This document shows, piece by piece, positions 1 through 4,284 of a DNA stretch of 6,465 nt; position 1 is the first letter of the stretch; every line of letters begins with the position of its first letter. The stretch is from an uncultured Clostridia bacterium. Lineage in GTDB: Bacteria; Bacillota; Clostridia; Christensenellales; Aristaeellaceae. Location of the stretch: NCBI GenBank assembly GCA_934663595.1, contig CAKUKM010000065.1, positions 1 through 6,465 on the forward strand. The letters are read 5' to 3'. The notes beneath the pieces were generated by a model. The model was not told the origin of the DNA, did no database searches, and worked only from the letters and a program-made list of their open reading frames with translations. Position numbers and translations under genes: made by a program.

Positions 1-5
1 TTTAT

Positions 6-77
6 GGTGCCATAGCCAAGTGGTAAGGCAAAGGTCTGCAAAACCTTCATTCCCCGGTCCGAATCCGGGTGGCACCT
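6..77 (+). tRNA. tRNA-Cys (anticodon GCA)
   Basis: The cloverleaf is complete. The acceptor stem GGTGCCA (6-12) pairs perfectly with TGGCACC (70-76), and the discriminator base is T77, as expected for cysteine tRNAs. The anticodon stem AAGGT/ACCTT (31-35/43-47) encloses the loop CTGCAAA with anticodon GCA at 38-40. The T arm CCGGG/CCCGG carries a TCCGAAT loop. No CCA is encoded, since TTG follows. Its promoter lies outside the window. A terminator follows at once, so this is the last gene of its transcript. Confidence 0.95.
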
Positions 78-86
78 TGAAAATTA

Positions 87-119
87 GGGCACTTCGCGCA
101 ATGCGGAGTGTTCTTTTTT
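87..119 (+). terminator. Intrinsic terminator of tRNA-Cys
   Basis: The stem CACTTCGC (90-97) pairs with GCGGAGTG (103-110) with one G-T wobble and a five-base loop. It can be lengthened outward by G87-G89 against T111-C113. The run TTTTTT (114-119) follows directly. It sits ten bases after the tRNA, which fits termination of the tRNA transcript. Confidence 0.75.
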
Positions 120-126
120 GTGCGAT

Positions 127-290
127 TTAGTCAATGATCTTTCGCATTTCTTCAAGGGCATCGCCGTAGAGATGGATGTAGACGTTGTACGTTATTCCCA
201 CATCGGCGTGTCCAAGCAGTTTTGACAGAATCTTAATATTTGGGGATTCTTTGCAAGAGTGCTGGAGAATGCTATAATAGAATTGCGCCT
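127..290 (-). pseudogene. C-terminal remnant of a tyrosine recombinase (phage/ICE integrase)
   Basis: Read on the minus strand up to the stop TAA at 129-127, this encodes about 53 residues ending in a classic integrase C-terminus. It has KILSKLLGHADVGITYNVYIH followed by an acidic/basic tail ending MRKIID. The LLGH box and the tyrosine of NVYIH (codon 180-178), the expected nucleophile that forms the covalent DNA link, are both visible. The preceding Arg-His box (RHxxxT) and all upstream domains are missing. The frame runs open to about 325, but recognisable similarity ends near 285-290, where the structured repeat region begins. No start codon or ribosome binding site is present, so this is a decayed fragment. 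Its 3' end faces tRNA-Cys, the usual arrangement for an integrase beside its tRNA attachment site, so an element probably once sat at this tRNA. No second copy of the tRNA 3' end is visible in the window. The family call is firm; the target-site reading is inference. Confidence 0.7.
250..278 (+). promoter_or_regulatory. Extended -10 promoter for the structured transcript
   Basis: A consensus TATAAT (273-278) is preceded by TGC (270-272), giving a full extended -10. A weak -35 (TTTGCA at 250-255, four of six matches) lies 17 bases upstream. The predicted start near 285 falls on the first helix of the structured region. The 18 bases at 269-286 match 17 of 18 at the MATE promoter (4207-4224). 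The element overlaps the antisense edge of the integrase remnant, so a chance A/T match cannot be excluded. Confidence 0.5.
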
Positions 291-402
291 GAGAGGACTG
301 GCGAGGTAGTAAATTTCGTTGCGACTACGCGCCGATGGTAGGACAGGGGAAACCCGAGAGATGCGGGAGAGGCGACGCCCGCCGCTGGTCTGTTAGGCGC
401 AA
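283..402 (+). repeat. Structured domain A of the tandem RNA
   Basis: The closing helix is TTGCGCCT/AGGCGCAA (283-290/395-402), and after a small internal loop it continues as GGACTGGCG/CGCTGGTCT (295-303/383-391, with wobbles). Inside it are GTAGT/ACTAC (306-310/324-328) with loop AAATTTCGTTGCG, then GGG-GAAA-CCC (346-355), then GCGGG/CCCGC (363-367/378-382). ATTTC (313-317) can pair with GAGAT (358-362) as a pseudoknot with one wobble. Confidence 0.65.
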
Positions 403-623
403 AGCCCTTGAGGTGGTAAATCTCGCGGCGACCACACGCCGATGGTATAGACAGGGGAAACCCGAGAGATGCAGGGGAATGCCGCGCCTGCCAAGGGCTT
501 ATAAATGCGAAGAGAGCGTATGAATGGGTCTTCGTTGAGCAGAGCCGGTATCGGATCATGGCCGGGTTGATGAGGGCTTTTGCAGGAATTGTTTAAATAG
601 TGAGCCGCCATAAGGCGCTCTTG
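285..623 (+). ncRNA. Candidate structured noncoding RNA with two tandem domains (family not recognised)
   Basis: This stretch has no believable coding frame but is rich in self-complementarity. It contains two successive domains (283-402 and 402-500) that share about 85% sequence in their cores, by hand count, and the same fold. Each has a closing helix, two bases AG, a hairpin with a 13-base loop, a GGG-GAAA-CCC hairpin, a GAGAT segment able to pair back into the first loop as a pseudoknot, and a last hairpin abutting the closing helix. Stems differ between copies by compensating base pairs, which argues that the RNA fold is conserved. Beyond 500 are further helices: CGAAGA/TCTTCG (508-513/528-533), AGCC/GGCT (543-546/575-578) followed by TTTT, and a bulged GC-rich hairpin at 602-620. 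An extended -10 promoter lies just upstream. The 3' end is uncertain, either about 581 or about 623. It could be a free RNA or the leader of the small ORF at 678. I do not recognise it as any named riboswitch or ribozyme. Confidence 0.55.
402..500 (+). repeat. Structured domain B of the tandem RNA
   Basis: The closing helix is AAGCCCTTG/CAAGGGCTT (402-410/492-500), which differs completely in sequence from domain A's but takes the same place. Inside it are GTGGT/ACCAC (413-417/431-435) with loop AAATCTCGCGGCG, then GGG-GAAA-CCC (454-463), then GCAGG/CCTGC (471-475/487-491). ATCTC (420-424) can pair with GAGAT (466-470). The linkers AG, CGCCGATGGTA and GACA are shared with domain A. Confidence 0.65.
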
Positions 624-677
624 CTATCGGAATCCAAAAATCCAGTTGCTTCACCTATGAGAAAGAGAAATTATGAT

Positions 678-893
678 ATGAATATCACGGTACAACAGGC
701 GCAGGAACTTAAGCGCCTTCTTCCGGATGAAGCTGATACGCTTCTTGCATCTAATGACGCAATGGATATTTTGGATGCGTTGGATGATCTGTATATCGAG
801 CTTCTTGATGATGATTATGAGCCAACTGATGCAAGCCGCAAATGTGAAAGGTTGCGAGATCAAATCCATTGGAACAATTTTCATAAGGATTAA
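678..893 (+). CDS. Small acidic hypothetical protein (71 aa)
   Basis: I do not recognise this protein. From ATG 678 it gives 71 residues: an N-terminal MNITVQQAQELKRLL helix, a very acidic middle (LDALDDLYIELLDDD), and a tail ending RLRDQIHWNNFHKD. It looks mostly helical, with no membrane segment, signal peptide or cysteine motif. The start at 678 is chosen because AGAAAGAGAAA just upstream is the only purine-rich site. An in-frame ATG at 657 and a GTG at 600 would lengthen it but lack a ribosome binding site, and the GTG lies in an RNA hairpin. Its DNA is clearly more AT-rich than the transporter genes next door, and it sits between an integrase remnant and a core operon, so it may be cargo left by the old element. 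It could also be a short chance ORF, but its protein-like composition and plausible start favour a real gene. Confidence 0.5.
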   Translation: MNITVQQAQELKRLLPDEADTLLASNDAMDILDALDDLYIELLDDDYEPTDASRKCERLRDQIHWNNFHKD

Positions 894-904
894 ATCAATG
901 TCTC

Positions 905-957
905 TTTCAAACGACAAAACCGCCGGCGGAATCACAGGTAGGCGATTCCGCTGGCGG
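905..957 (-). terminator. Intrinsic terminator of the ABC-racemase operon, overlapping the racemase stop
   Basis: On the minus strand CCGCCAGCGGAATC (957-944) pairs with GATTCCGCCGGCGG (933-920), a 14-bp helix with one mismatched or wobble position and a ten-base loop. It is followed by GTTTTGTCGTTT. The 5' arm lies within the last racemase codons and the TGA stop (934-932) falls at the base of the hairpin. No T-tract follows on the plus strand, so it mainly serves the operon. Confidence 0.75.
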
Positions 958-1735
958 TGATGGTTACATTTCCTTCGATTTGAACGGTGAATCGGCCGCC
1001 GGAATGCTCCGCGCGCACGGCAATTTCGCCGCCGGGCTGGCGAATGGTTCCGGAAAACGCGCCCGTTCGCAGCGCGTTGCGGCAACCGATCGCCGCGGTG
1101 CCGCTGCCGCAGCCGCGCTCGCGGACAATCGTGTTCGGGCCGGGCACATATACGACCGGCTCGATGGCGAGCGCTTCTTCATCGTAGAGCAGCGCGCCCA
1201 GCGCGTCCGCCCGGGCGACGGCGTTCCAATCGCGAATGCGCCGCTCGATTTCCTCGAGCGTCATGCCCGCGCTTTTTTTGAAAATCAGATGCGTGATGCC
1301 CGGGAGCACGACCGCGTCCACGGCCAGATTCCCGGAATCCGTATTCAGATTCAGCTGCTCGATGCGCTCCGCGCCCGGCATTTGCACACGGCCGCGATAG
1401 CTTTTGCCCGTTCGCGCAATGCCGACGGTGACGATTCCATCGGCGCCGGAGACCTCGAGCGGGTATTCGGCCGACGCGCCGTAGGGGAGAGCGTCGCGCC
1501 ACGCGAGGTATGCGCCCGTCGCCATCGACGCGTTGCCGCAGAATTCGCCGCCCATCATCTGAAGGCGCGCGCGCGCCGTCTGCGACGGCTCCAGAAAGCC
1601 GACCTGCTCGCCGCCGACGCCGTCGTAGCGCAGCAGCTGCGCCGCAATTTCCGGCTGCGACGCGCGCGGAACCTGCGTGAGCACCAGAATGGTCACGTTC
1701 TGCGTCGGGCTCGTTTTGATGAATTGAATGTCCAT
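932..1735 (-). CDS. DapF-fold amino-acid racemase, CntK-like (probable histidine racemase)
   Basis: This 267-residue protein is a cofactor-independent, two-cysteine racemase/epimerase of the diaminopimelate epimerase superfamily. Such enzymes invert the alpha carbon by a two-base mechanism with a thiol on each face. Cys66 lies in GGEFCGNAS and Cys209 in RGCGSGTAAIG, matching the two catalytic cysteines. Other landmarks are NVTILV (13-18), EQVGF (43-47), RVQMPGAE (116-123) and RQPGGEIAV (232-240). The combination EQVGF, EFCGNA, VQMP, CGSGTA and QPGG recalls the histidine racemase CntK of staphylopine synthesis more than true DapF, whose first motif is CGNGARC. No lysine-pathway or opine-synthase genes adjoin it. 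It is the last gene of an amino-acid ABC transporter operon, with its ATG one base after the ATPase TGA, so it is probably translationally coupled, with a weak GAGCAGG upstream. It should be cytoplasmic. The family is firm; histidine as substrate is inference. Confidence 0.85.
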   Translation of the reverse strand: MDIQFIKTSPTQNVTILVLTQVPRASQPEIAAQLLRYDGVGGEQVGFLEPSQTARARLQMMGGEFCGNASMATGAYLAWRDALPYGASAEYPLEVSGADGIVTVGIARTGKSYRGRVQMPGAERIEQLNLNTDSGNLAVDAVVLPGITHLIFKKSAGMTLEEIERRIRDWNAVARADALGALLYDEEALAIEPVVYVPGPNTIVRERGCGSGTAAIGCRNALRTGAFSGTIRQPGGEIAVRAEHSGGRFTVQIEGNVTITASGIAYL

Positions 1736-1736
1736 A

Positions 1737-2492
1737 TCAGTTAAACCTGCTCAGGAATTGAATCGTGCGCTCGTGCGCGGGGTTGTTGATGATCGCGTTC
1801 GGGTCGCCCTGCTCGACGATTACGCCGCCATCCATGAAAATTACGTGGTCGGACACGTCGCGCGCAAACGCCATTTCGTGCGTGACGATCACCATCGTCA
1901 TGTGCTCGCTTGCCAGATCGCGAATGACCTTCAGGATTTCGCCCGTCAGCTCGGGATCGAGCGCGCTCGTCGGCTCGTCGAAGAACAGGATCTTCGGGCG
2001 CATCGCCAGCGCGCGCGCAATCGATACGCGCTGCTGCTGGCCGCCGGAGAGCTGATAGGGATAGGCGCTTTCCTTACCCGCGAGGCCCATTTTTTTCAGA
2101 AGCTCGCGCGCCGTTTCATAGACCTCGTCCTTCGGGCGCTTTTGAATCAGCATCGGCGCCTCGGTGATGTTTTTGAGCACGCTGTAATGCGGAAAGAGAT
2201 TGAAATTCTGGAATACCAGCCCGAAGCAGCCGCGGATTTCCTTCAGCGTCGCGCTCGGCGCATAGACCGCGCGGCCGTTTTCGTCCGAAACGGCCTTTTT
2301 ACCCATATACAGAAGCTCGCCGCCGTCCATCGTTTCCAGAAGCGTCGCGCACCTCAGCAGCGTGGATTTGCCGCTGCCGGACGGGCCGATGATCGATACG
2401 ACCTGGCCCTCGCTTACGGAGAGGGAAATGTCCTTCAGCACGCTGTTTTCGCCGAACTGCTTGCGGCAGTGGCGGATTTCCATGATGTTCAT
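1737..2492 (-). CDS. Polar amino-acid ABC transporter, ATP-binding protein (GlnQ/HisP family)
   Basis: This 251-residue ATPase powers the importer from the cytoplasmic face. All nucleotide-binding motifs are intact: Walker A GPSGSGKST (36-44), Q-loop Gln95 in GLVFQNFNLFPH, signature LSGGQQQR (148-155), Walker B ILFFDEP with Glu173 (168-174), D-loop SALD (176-179) and H-loop His205 in VIVTHEM. The FQNFNLFPH segment and the roughly 250-residue length are typical of the glutamine/histidine/arginine uptake family. Residues 61-90 carry a modest insertion before the Q-loop, as in HisP-like members. The start is ATG 2492, preceded by GGGGGAAAGG at good spacing; a second ATG three codons later is less well placed. 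It begins 12 bases after the permease stop and ends one base before the racemase start, so the three genes form one unit. The substrate cannot be read from the ATPase. Confidence 0.93.
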   Translation of the reverse strand: MNIMEIRHCRKQFGENSVLKDISLSVSEGQVVSIIGPSGSGKSTLLRCATLLETMDGGELLYMGKKAVSDENGRAVYAPSATLKEIRGCFGLVFQNFNLFPHYSVLKNITEAPMLIQKRPKDEVYETARELLKKMGLAGKESAYPYQLSGGQQQRVSIARALAMRPKILFFDEPTSALDPELTGEILKVIRDLASEHMTMVIVTHEMAFARDVSDHVIFMDGGVIVEQGDPNAIINNPAHERTIQFLSRFN

Positions 2493-2504
2493 TGCCTTTC
2501 CCCC

Positions 2505-3185
2505 TTACCGATAGTAGTTCAGCCTGCGCTCCAGGCGCGTCATGACGAAATCGACGATTCCGTTGAACAGGAAATAGAACACGCCCGCAATCAGAAACGG
2601 CATGAAGCTCGATTCCGAATTGGAAATCGTTTTGCCGATCGTGAACATCTCCTGATAGCCCACGGTGAACGCCATCGACGTATCCTTGACCAGCGTGATC
2701 ACCTCGTTTGTGATCGACGGAAGAATCCGCTTGATCACCTGCGGCAGGATGATGCGCATAAACGTCTGCGCGCGGCTGTAGCCGAGCACCTCCGCCGCCT
2801 CGTACTGGCCCTGCGGCATGGATTCAATGCCGCCGCGATAGATCTCGGCAAAATAGGCTGCATAGTTGATCGCGAAGCCCGCGATGATCGGAACCAGCTT
2901 GTTCCGCGCCACGCCGACGCCCAGCGACAGGCCGAACTGCGATTCCAGAAATTTGGAAATGTAATACGGGCCGTAGGTCACCGCCAGCAGCTGCAGCATC
3001 AGCGGCGTTCCGCGCAGAATCGAAATCAGCGTGCGCGTAATTCCCCGCAAAACGCCGATTTTCGACCGCCGCAGCAGCGCCATCAGCACGCCCAGCGGCA
3101 GCGAAAACGCGAGCGTTAAAAAGAATATCGCGAACGTTCTGCCCAGACCCGTCGCCATTTTTTGAATCATCGTAAGCGTCGTCAT
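2505..3185 (-). CDS. Polar amino-acid ABC transporter, permease (HisM/GlnP family)
   Basis: This 226-residue membrane protein forms the channel of the importer. It has about five hydrophobic segments (roughly 14-38, 57-77, 96-116, 158-178 and 194-214). It carries the family motif RGTP (58-61) after the first segment, and an EAA loop (EAAEVLGYSRAQTFMRIILPQ, 129-149) that docks on the ATPase, with Gly135 at the conserved position. Length and motifs match single-permease systems such as glutamine or cystine importers, in which two copies form a homodimer. No second permease gene is present, which supports a homodimer. The start ATG 3185 has AGGAG eight bases upstream. An overlapping ATG at 3192 in another frame gives an Arg/Asp/Ala-rich product and is not the gene. 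The ATPase follows after 12 bases. A hairpin and a possible promoter lie between this gene and the binding-protein gene upstream. Confidence 0.93.
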   Translation of the reverse strand: MTTLTMIQKMATGLGRTFAIFFLTLAFSLPLGVLMALLRRSKIGVLRGITRTLISILRGTPLMLQLLAVTYGPYYISKFLESQFGLSLGVGVARNKLVPIIAGFAINYAAYFAEIYRGGIESMPQGQYEAAEVLGYSRAQTFMRIILPQVIKRILPSITNEVITLVKDTSMAFTVGYQEMFTIGKTISNSESSFMPFLIAGVFYFLFNGIVDFVMTRLERRLNYYR

Positions 3186-3204
3186 TTCTCATTCTCCTGT
3201 GCGC

Positions 3205-3241
3205 GGAAAAAGGGCTATCGCATGCGGATAACCCGTTTTCC
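3205..3241 (-). terminator. Intercistronic hairpin (partial terminator or attenuator)
   Basis: On the minus strand GGGTTATC (3234-3227) pairs with GATAGCCC (3219-3212), with one wobble and a seven-base loop. It is followed by TTTTT (3211-3207). An A-run on the other side lets the helix extend outward by GGAAAA/TTTTCC across one mismatch. It sits between the binding-protein and permease genes. Such hairpins commonly let the binding protein be made in excess over the membrane parts. The symmetric A/T tracts could also stop transcription in the other direction. Confidence 0.65.
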
Positions 3242-3257
3242 GGTTGGTTTCTTTCCT

Positions 3258-3286
3258 ATTATACCATGAATGGATTTACTTGGCCA
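3258..3286 (-). promoter_or_regulatory. Possible internal promoter upstream of the permease gene
   Basis: On the minus strand there is a perfect TATAAT (3263-3258) preceded by TGG, an extended -10. A partial -35, TGGCCA (3286-3281, four of six), lies 17 bases upstream and overlaps the binding-protein stop codon. The predicted start near 3251 is about 17 bases before the hairpin at 3241-3205, so many transcripts would be stopped or attenuated there. Confidence 0.45.
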
Positions 3287-4046
3287 GACACATCGAGGCG
3301 GTTTCCAGGCCGTATTTTTCCGCGAGGGACAGATACGTGCCGTCTTCGACGAGCTTCATGAACGCGTCCTCGACCTGCTGCATCATTTCGGCGTCGTCCT
3401 TGCGGAAGCAGATGCCGTATTCCTCCGAAGCAATCGATTCATCGAGCATCTTGTAATCGTCGCCGTACTGCTGAATCTTCGCCGCCGCAACCGGATAGTC
3501 GATTGCAATTGCATCGATCGAGCCGGCCGCAAGCTCGGTAAAGCAGACGTTGTAGTTCTCGAAGCGCACCGGCTCGCCGCCGTCGAACGTGGCCGCCAGC
3601 TCCGCCTGATCGCCCTGCAGCAGCAGATCCGCCGAGGTGCCCAGCTGCACGCCGACCACCTTGCCCGCCAGATCGGCCAGCGATTCAATGCCGCTGTCGG
3701 ACTTGACGAGAATCATCTGCGAATTGTCCGCATAGGCCATCGAAATCGAATACGCTTCCGGATCGAGCACGTCGATCGTCAGGCCCGACCAGATGCAGTC
3801 GATCTCGCCCGAATCCAGCGCAATCAGCTTCGTGTCCCAGTTGATCGGCACGATTTCCAGATCCCAGCCGAGAATGCCGCACACCGCCGTCGCCATTTCC
3901 ACGTCGTAACCGGTATAGTCGCCGTTTTCGTCCATATAGCTGTACGGAGGATACTCCGCGTCGATGCCCATCTTGAACGTCTCCGCACAGGCCGCCGAGC
4001 ACAGCGTCATCAGAAATACCAGCGCAATCGCAATCGTCTTTTTCAT
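3276..4046 (-). CDS. Amino-acid ABC transporter, substrate-binding protein (SBP family 3)
   Basis: This 256-residue exported protein captures the ligand and delivers it to the permease. It has a basic N-terminus (MKKT), a hydrophobic core to about residue 16 and SAACA-ETF. The site fits signal peptidase I (ACA, cut after 21); the lipobox is poor because SAAC lacks Leu at -3, so membrane anchoring is uncertain. Family 3 features are YPPYSYMDENG (32-42), GYDVEMA (46-52), a CIWSGLT box (84-90), GVQLGTSAD (132-140) and a DYPVA segment with Asp183, which normally contacts the ligand amino group. The arginine that usually binds the ligand alpha-carboxylate after the SGLTI box is replaced by Asp95 in TIDVLDPEAY, which makes the ligand unusual or bound differently. 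The start ATG 4046 has GGAGG nine bases upstream. It is the first gene of the operon leading to the permease, ATPase and racemase. Confidence 0.92.
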   Translation of the reverse strand: MKKTIAIALVFLMTLCSAACAETFKMGIDAEYPPYSYMDENGDYTGYDVEMATAVCGILGWDLEIVPINWDTKLIALDSGEIDCIWSGLTIDVLDPEAYSISMAYADNSQMILVKSDSGIESLADLAGKVVGVQLGTSADLLLQGDQAELAATFDGGEPVRFENYNVCFTELAAGSIDAIAIDYPVAAAKIQQYGDDYKMLDESIASEEYGICFRKDDAEMMQQVEDAFMKLVEDGTYLSLAEKYGLETASMCLAK

Positions 4047-4093
4047 TTTTGAGTTCCTCCGTTCGTTGGTTTGTGATCATAGTTTAGCACTTT

Positions 4094-4099
4094 AGTATA
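4094..4099 (-). promoter_or_regulatory. Weak candidate -10 box for the ABC-racemase operon
   Basis: TATACT on the minus strand lies 48 bases upstream of the binding-protein ATG in an AT-rich stretch. No convincing -35 is found at 16-18 bases. An inverted pair TAGTA-N8-TACTA (4110-4093 on the minus strand) spans it and could be an operator, but this is only a short match. Confidence 0.3.
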
Positions 4100-4207
4100 G
4101 TGATGTACTAGCATAATTGCTTTGAATTTGGATTGAGTTTGAGTAAATCGGGGGCGGGGGAAAATTCGTAAAATTCACAGAGAGCCGACACAAACGCAAA
4201 GAATGTA

Positions 4208-4216
4208 TGCTATAAT
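4208..4216 (+). promoter_or_regulatory. Extended -10 promoter of the MATE gene
   Basis: TGC (4208-4210) precedes a perfect TATAAT (4211-4216), about 70 bases upstream of the MATE start. No good -35 is present at 17 bases; GCCGACA at 4184-4190 is the nearest resemblance, with an over-long spacer. Extended -10 promoters can work with a poor -35. Confidence 0.65.
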
Positions 4217-4233
4217 ACAATTGCATTTTCTGC

Positions 4234-4250
4234 GGCGGAGGCGCTCCGCT
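4234..4250 (+). other. GC-rich hairpin in the MATE leader
   Basis: GCGGAG (4235-4240) and CTCCGC (4244-4249) form a six-bp helix around the loop GCG, plus an outer G-T pair. It lies in the untranslated leader between the -10 box and the ribosome binding site (AAGGA at 4272-4276). There is no T-tract, so it is not a terminator. It may stabilise the leader or be incidental. Confidence 0.35.
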
Positions 4251-4284
4251 CAATGAACTGATAGAAGAAAGAAGGAATGCAAGC

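Noticed and set aside
283..500. Known riboswitch or ribozyme classes (cobalamin, glycine, c-di-GMP, THF, hammerhead, SRP RNA, RNase P RNA)
   Set aside because: The conserved core sequences I know for these are absent; resemblance is limited to generic GAAA loops and a GCGCAAAGCC-like string that is used in a helix here.
272..611. Minus-strand and plus-strand short ORFs containing a repeated peptide (PASLGFPLS twice)
   Set aside because: The repeated peptide simply reflects the duplicated RNA domain; compensating changes preserve helices rather than protein, and no ribosome binding site is seen.
932..1735. Lysine-pathway diaminopimelate epimerase (dapF)
   Set aside because: The fold is shared, but the first motif is EFCGNAS rather than CGNGARC, other motifs fit CntK better, and the operon is an amino-acid importer, not lysine synthesis.
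980..4052. Long plus-strand ORFs at 980-1744, 1728-3119 and 3270-4052
   Set aside because: They lie antisense to four well-recognised genes, have Arg/His/Ala/Asp-rich composition typical of the reverse of GC-rich coding DNA, show no family motifs and lack ribosome binding sites.
4149..4162. G-rich run (CGGGGGCGGGGG) as a quadruplex
   Set aside because: There are only two long G tracts close together, too few for a convincing intramolecular quadruplex.
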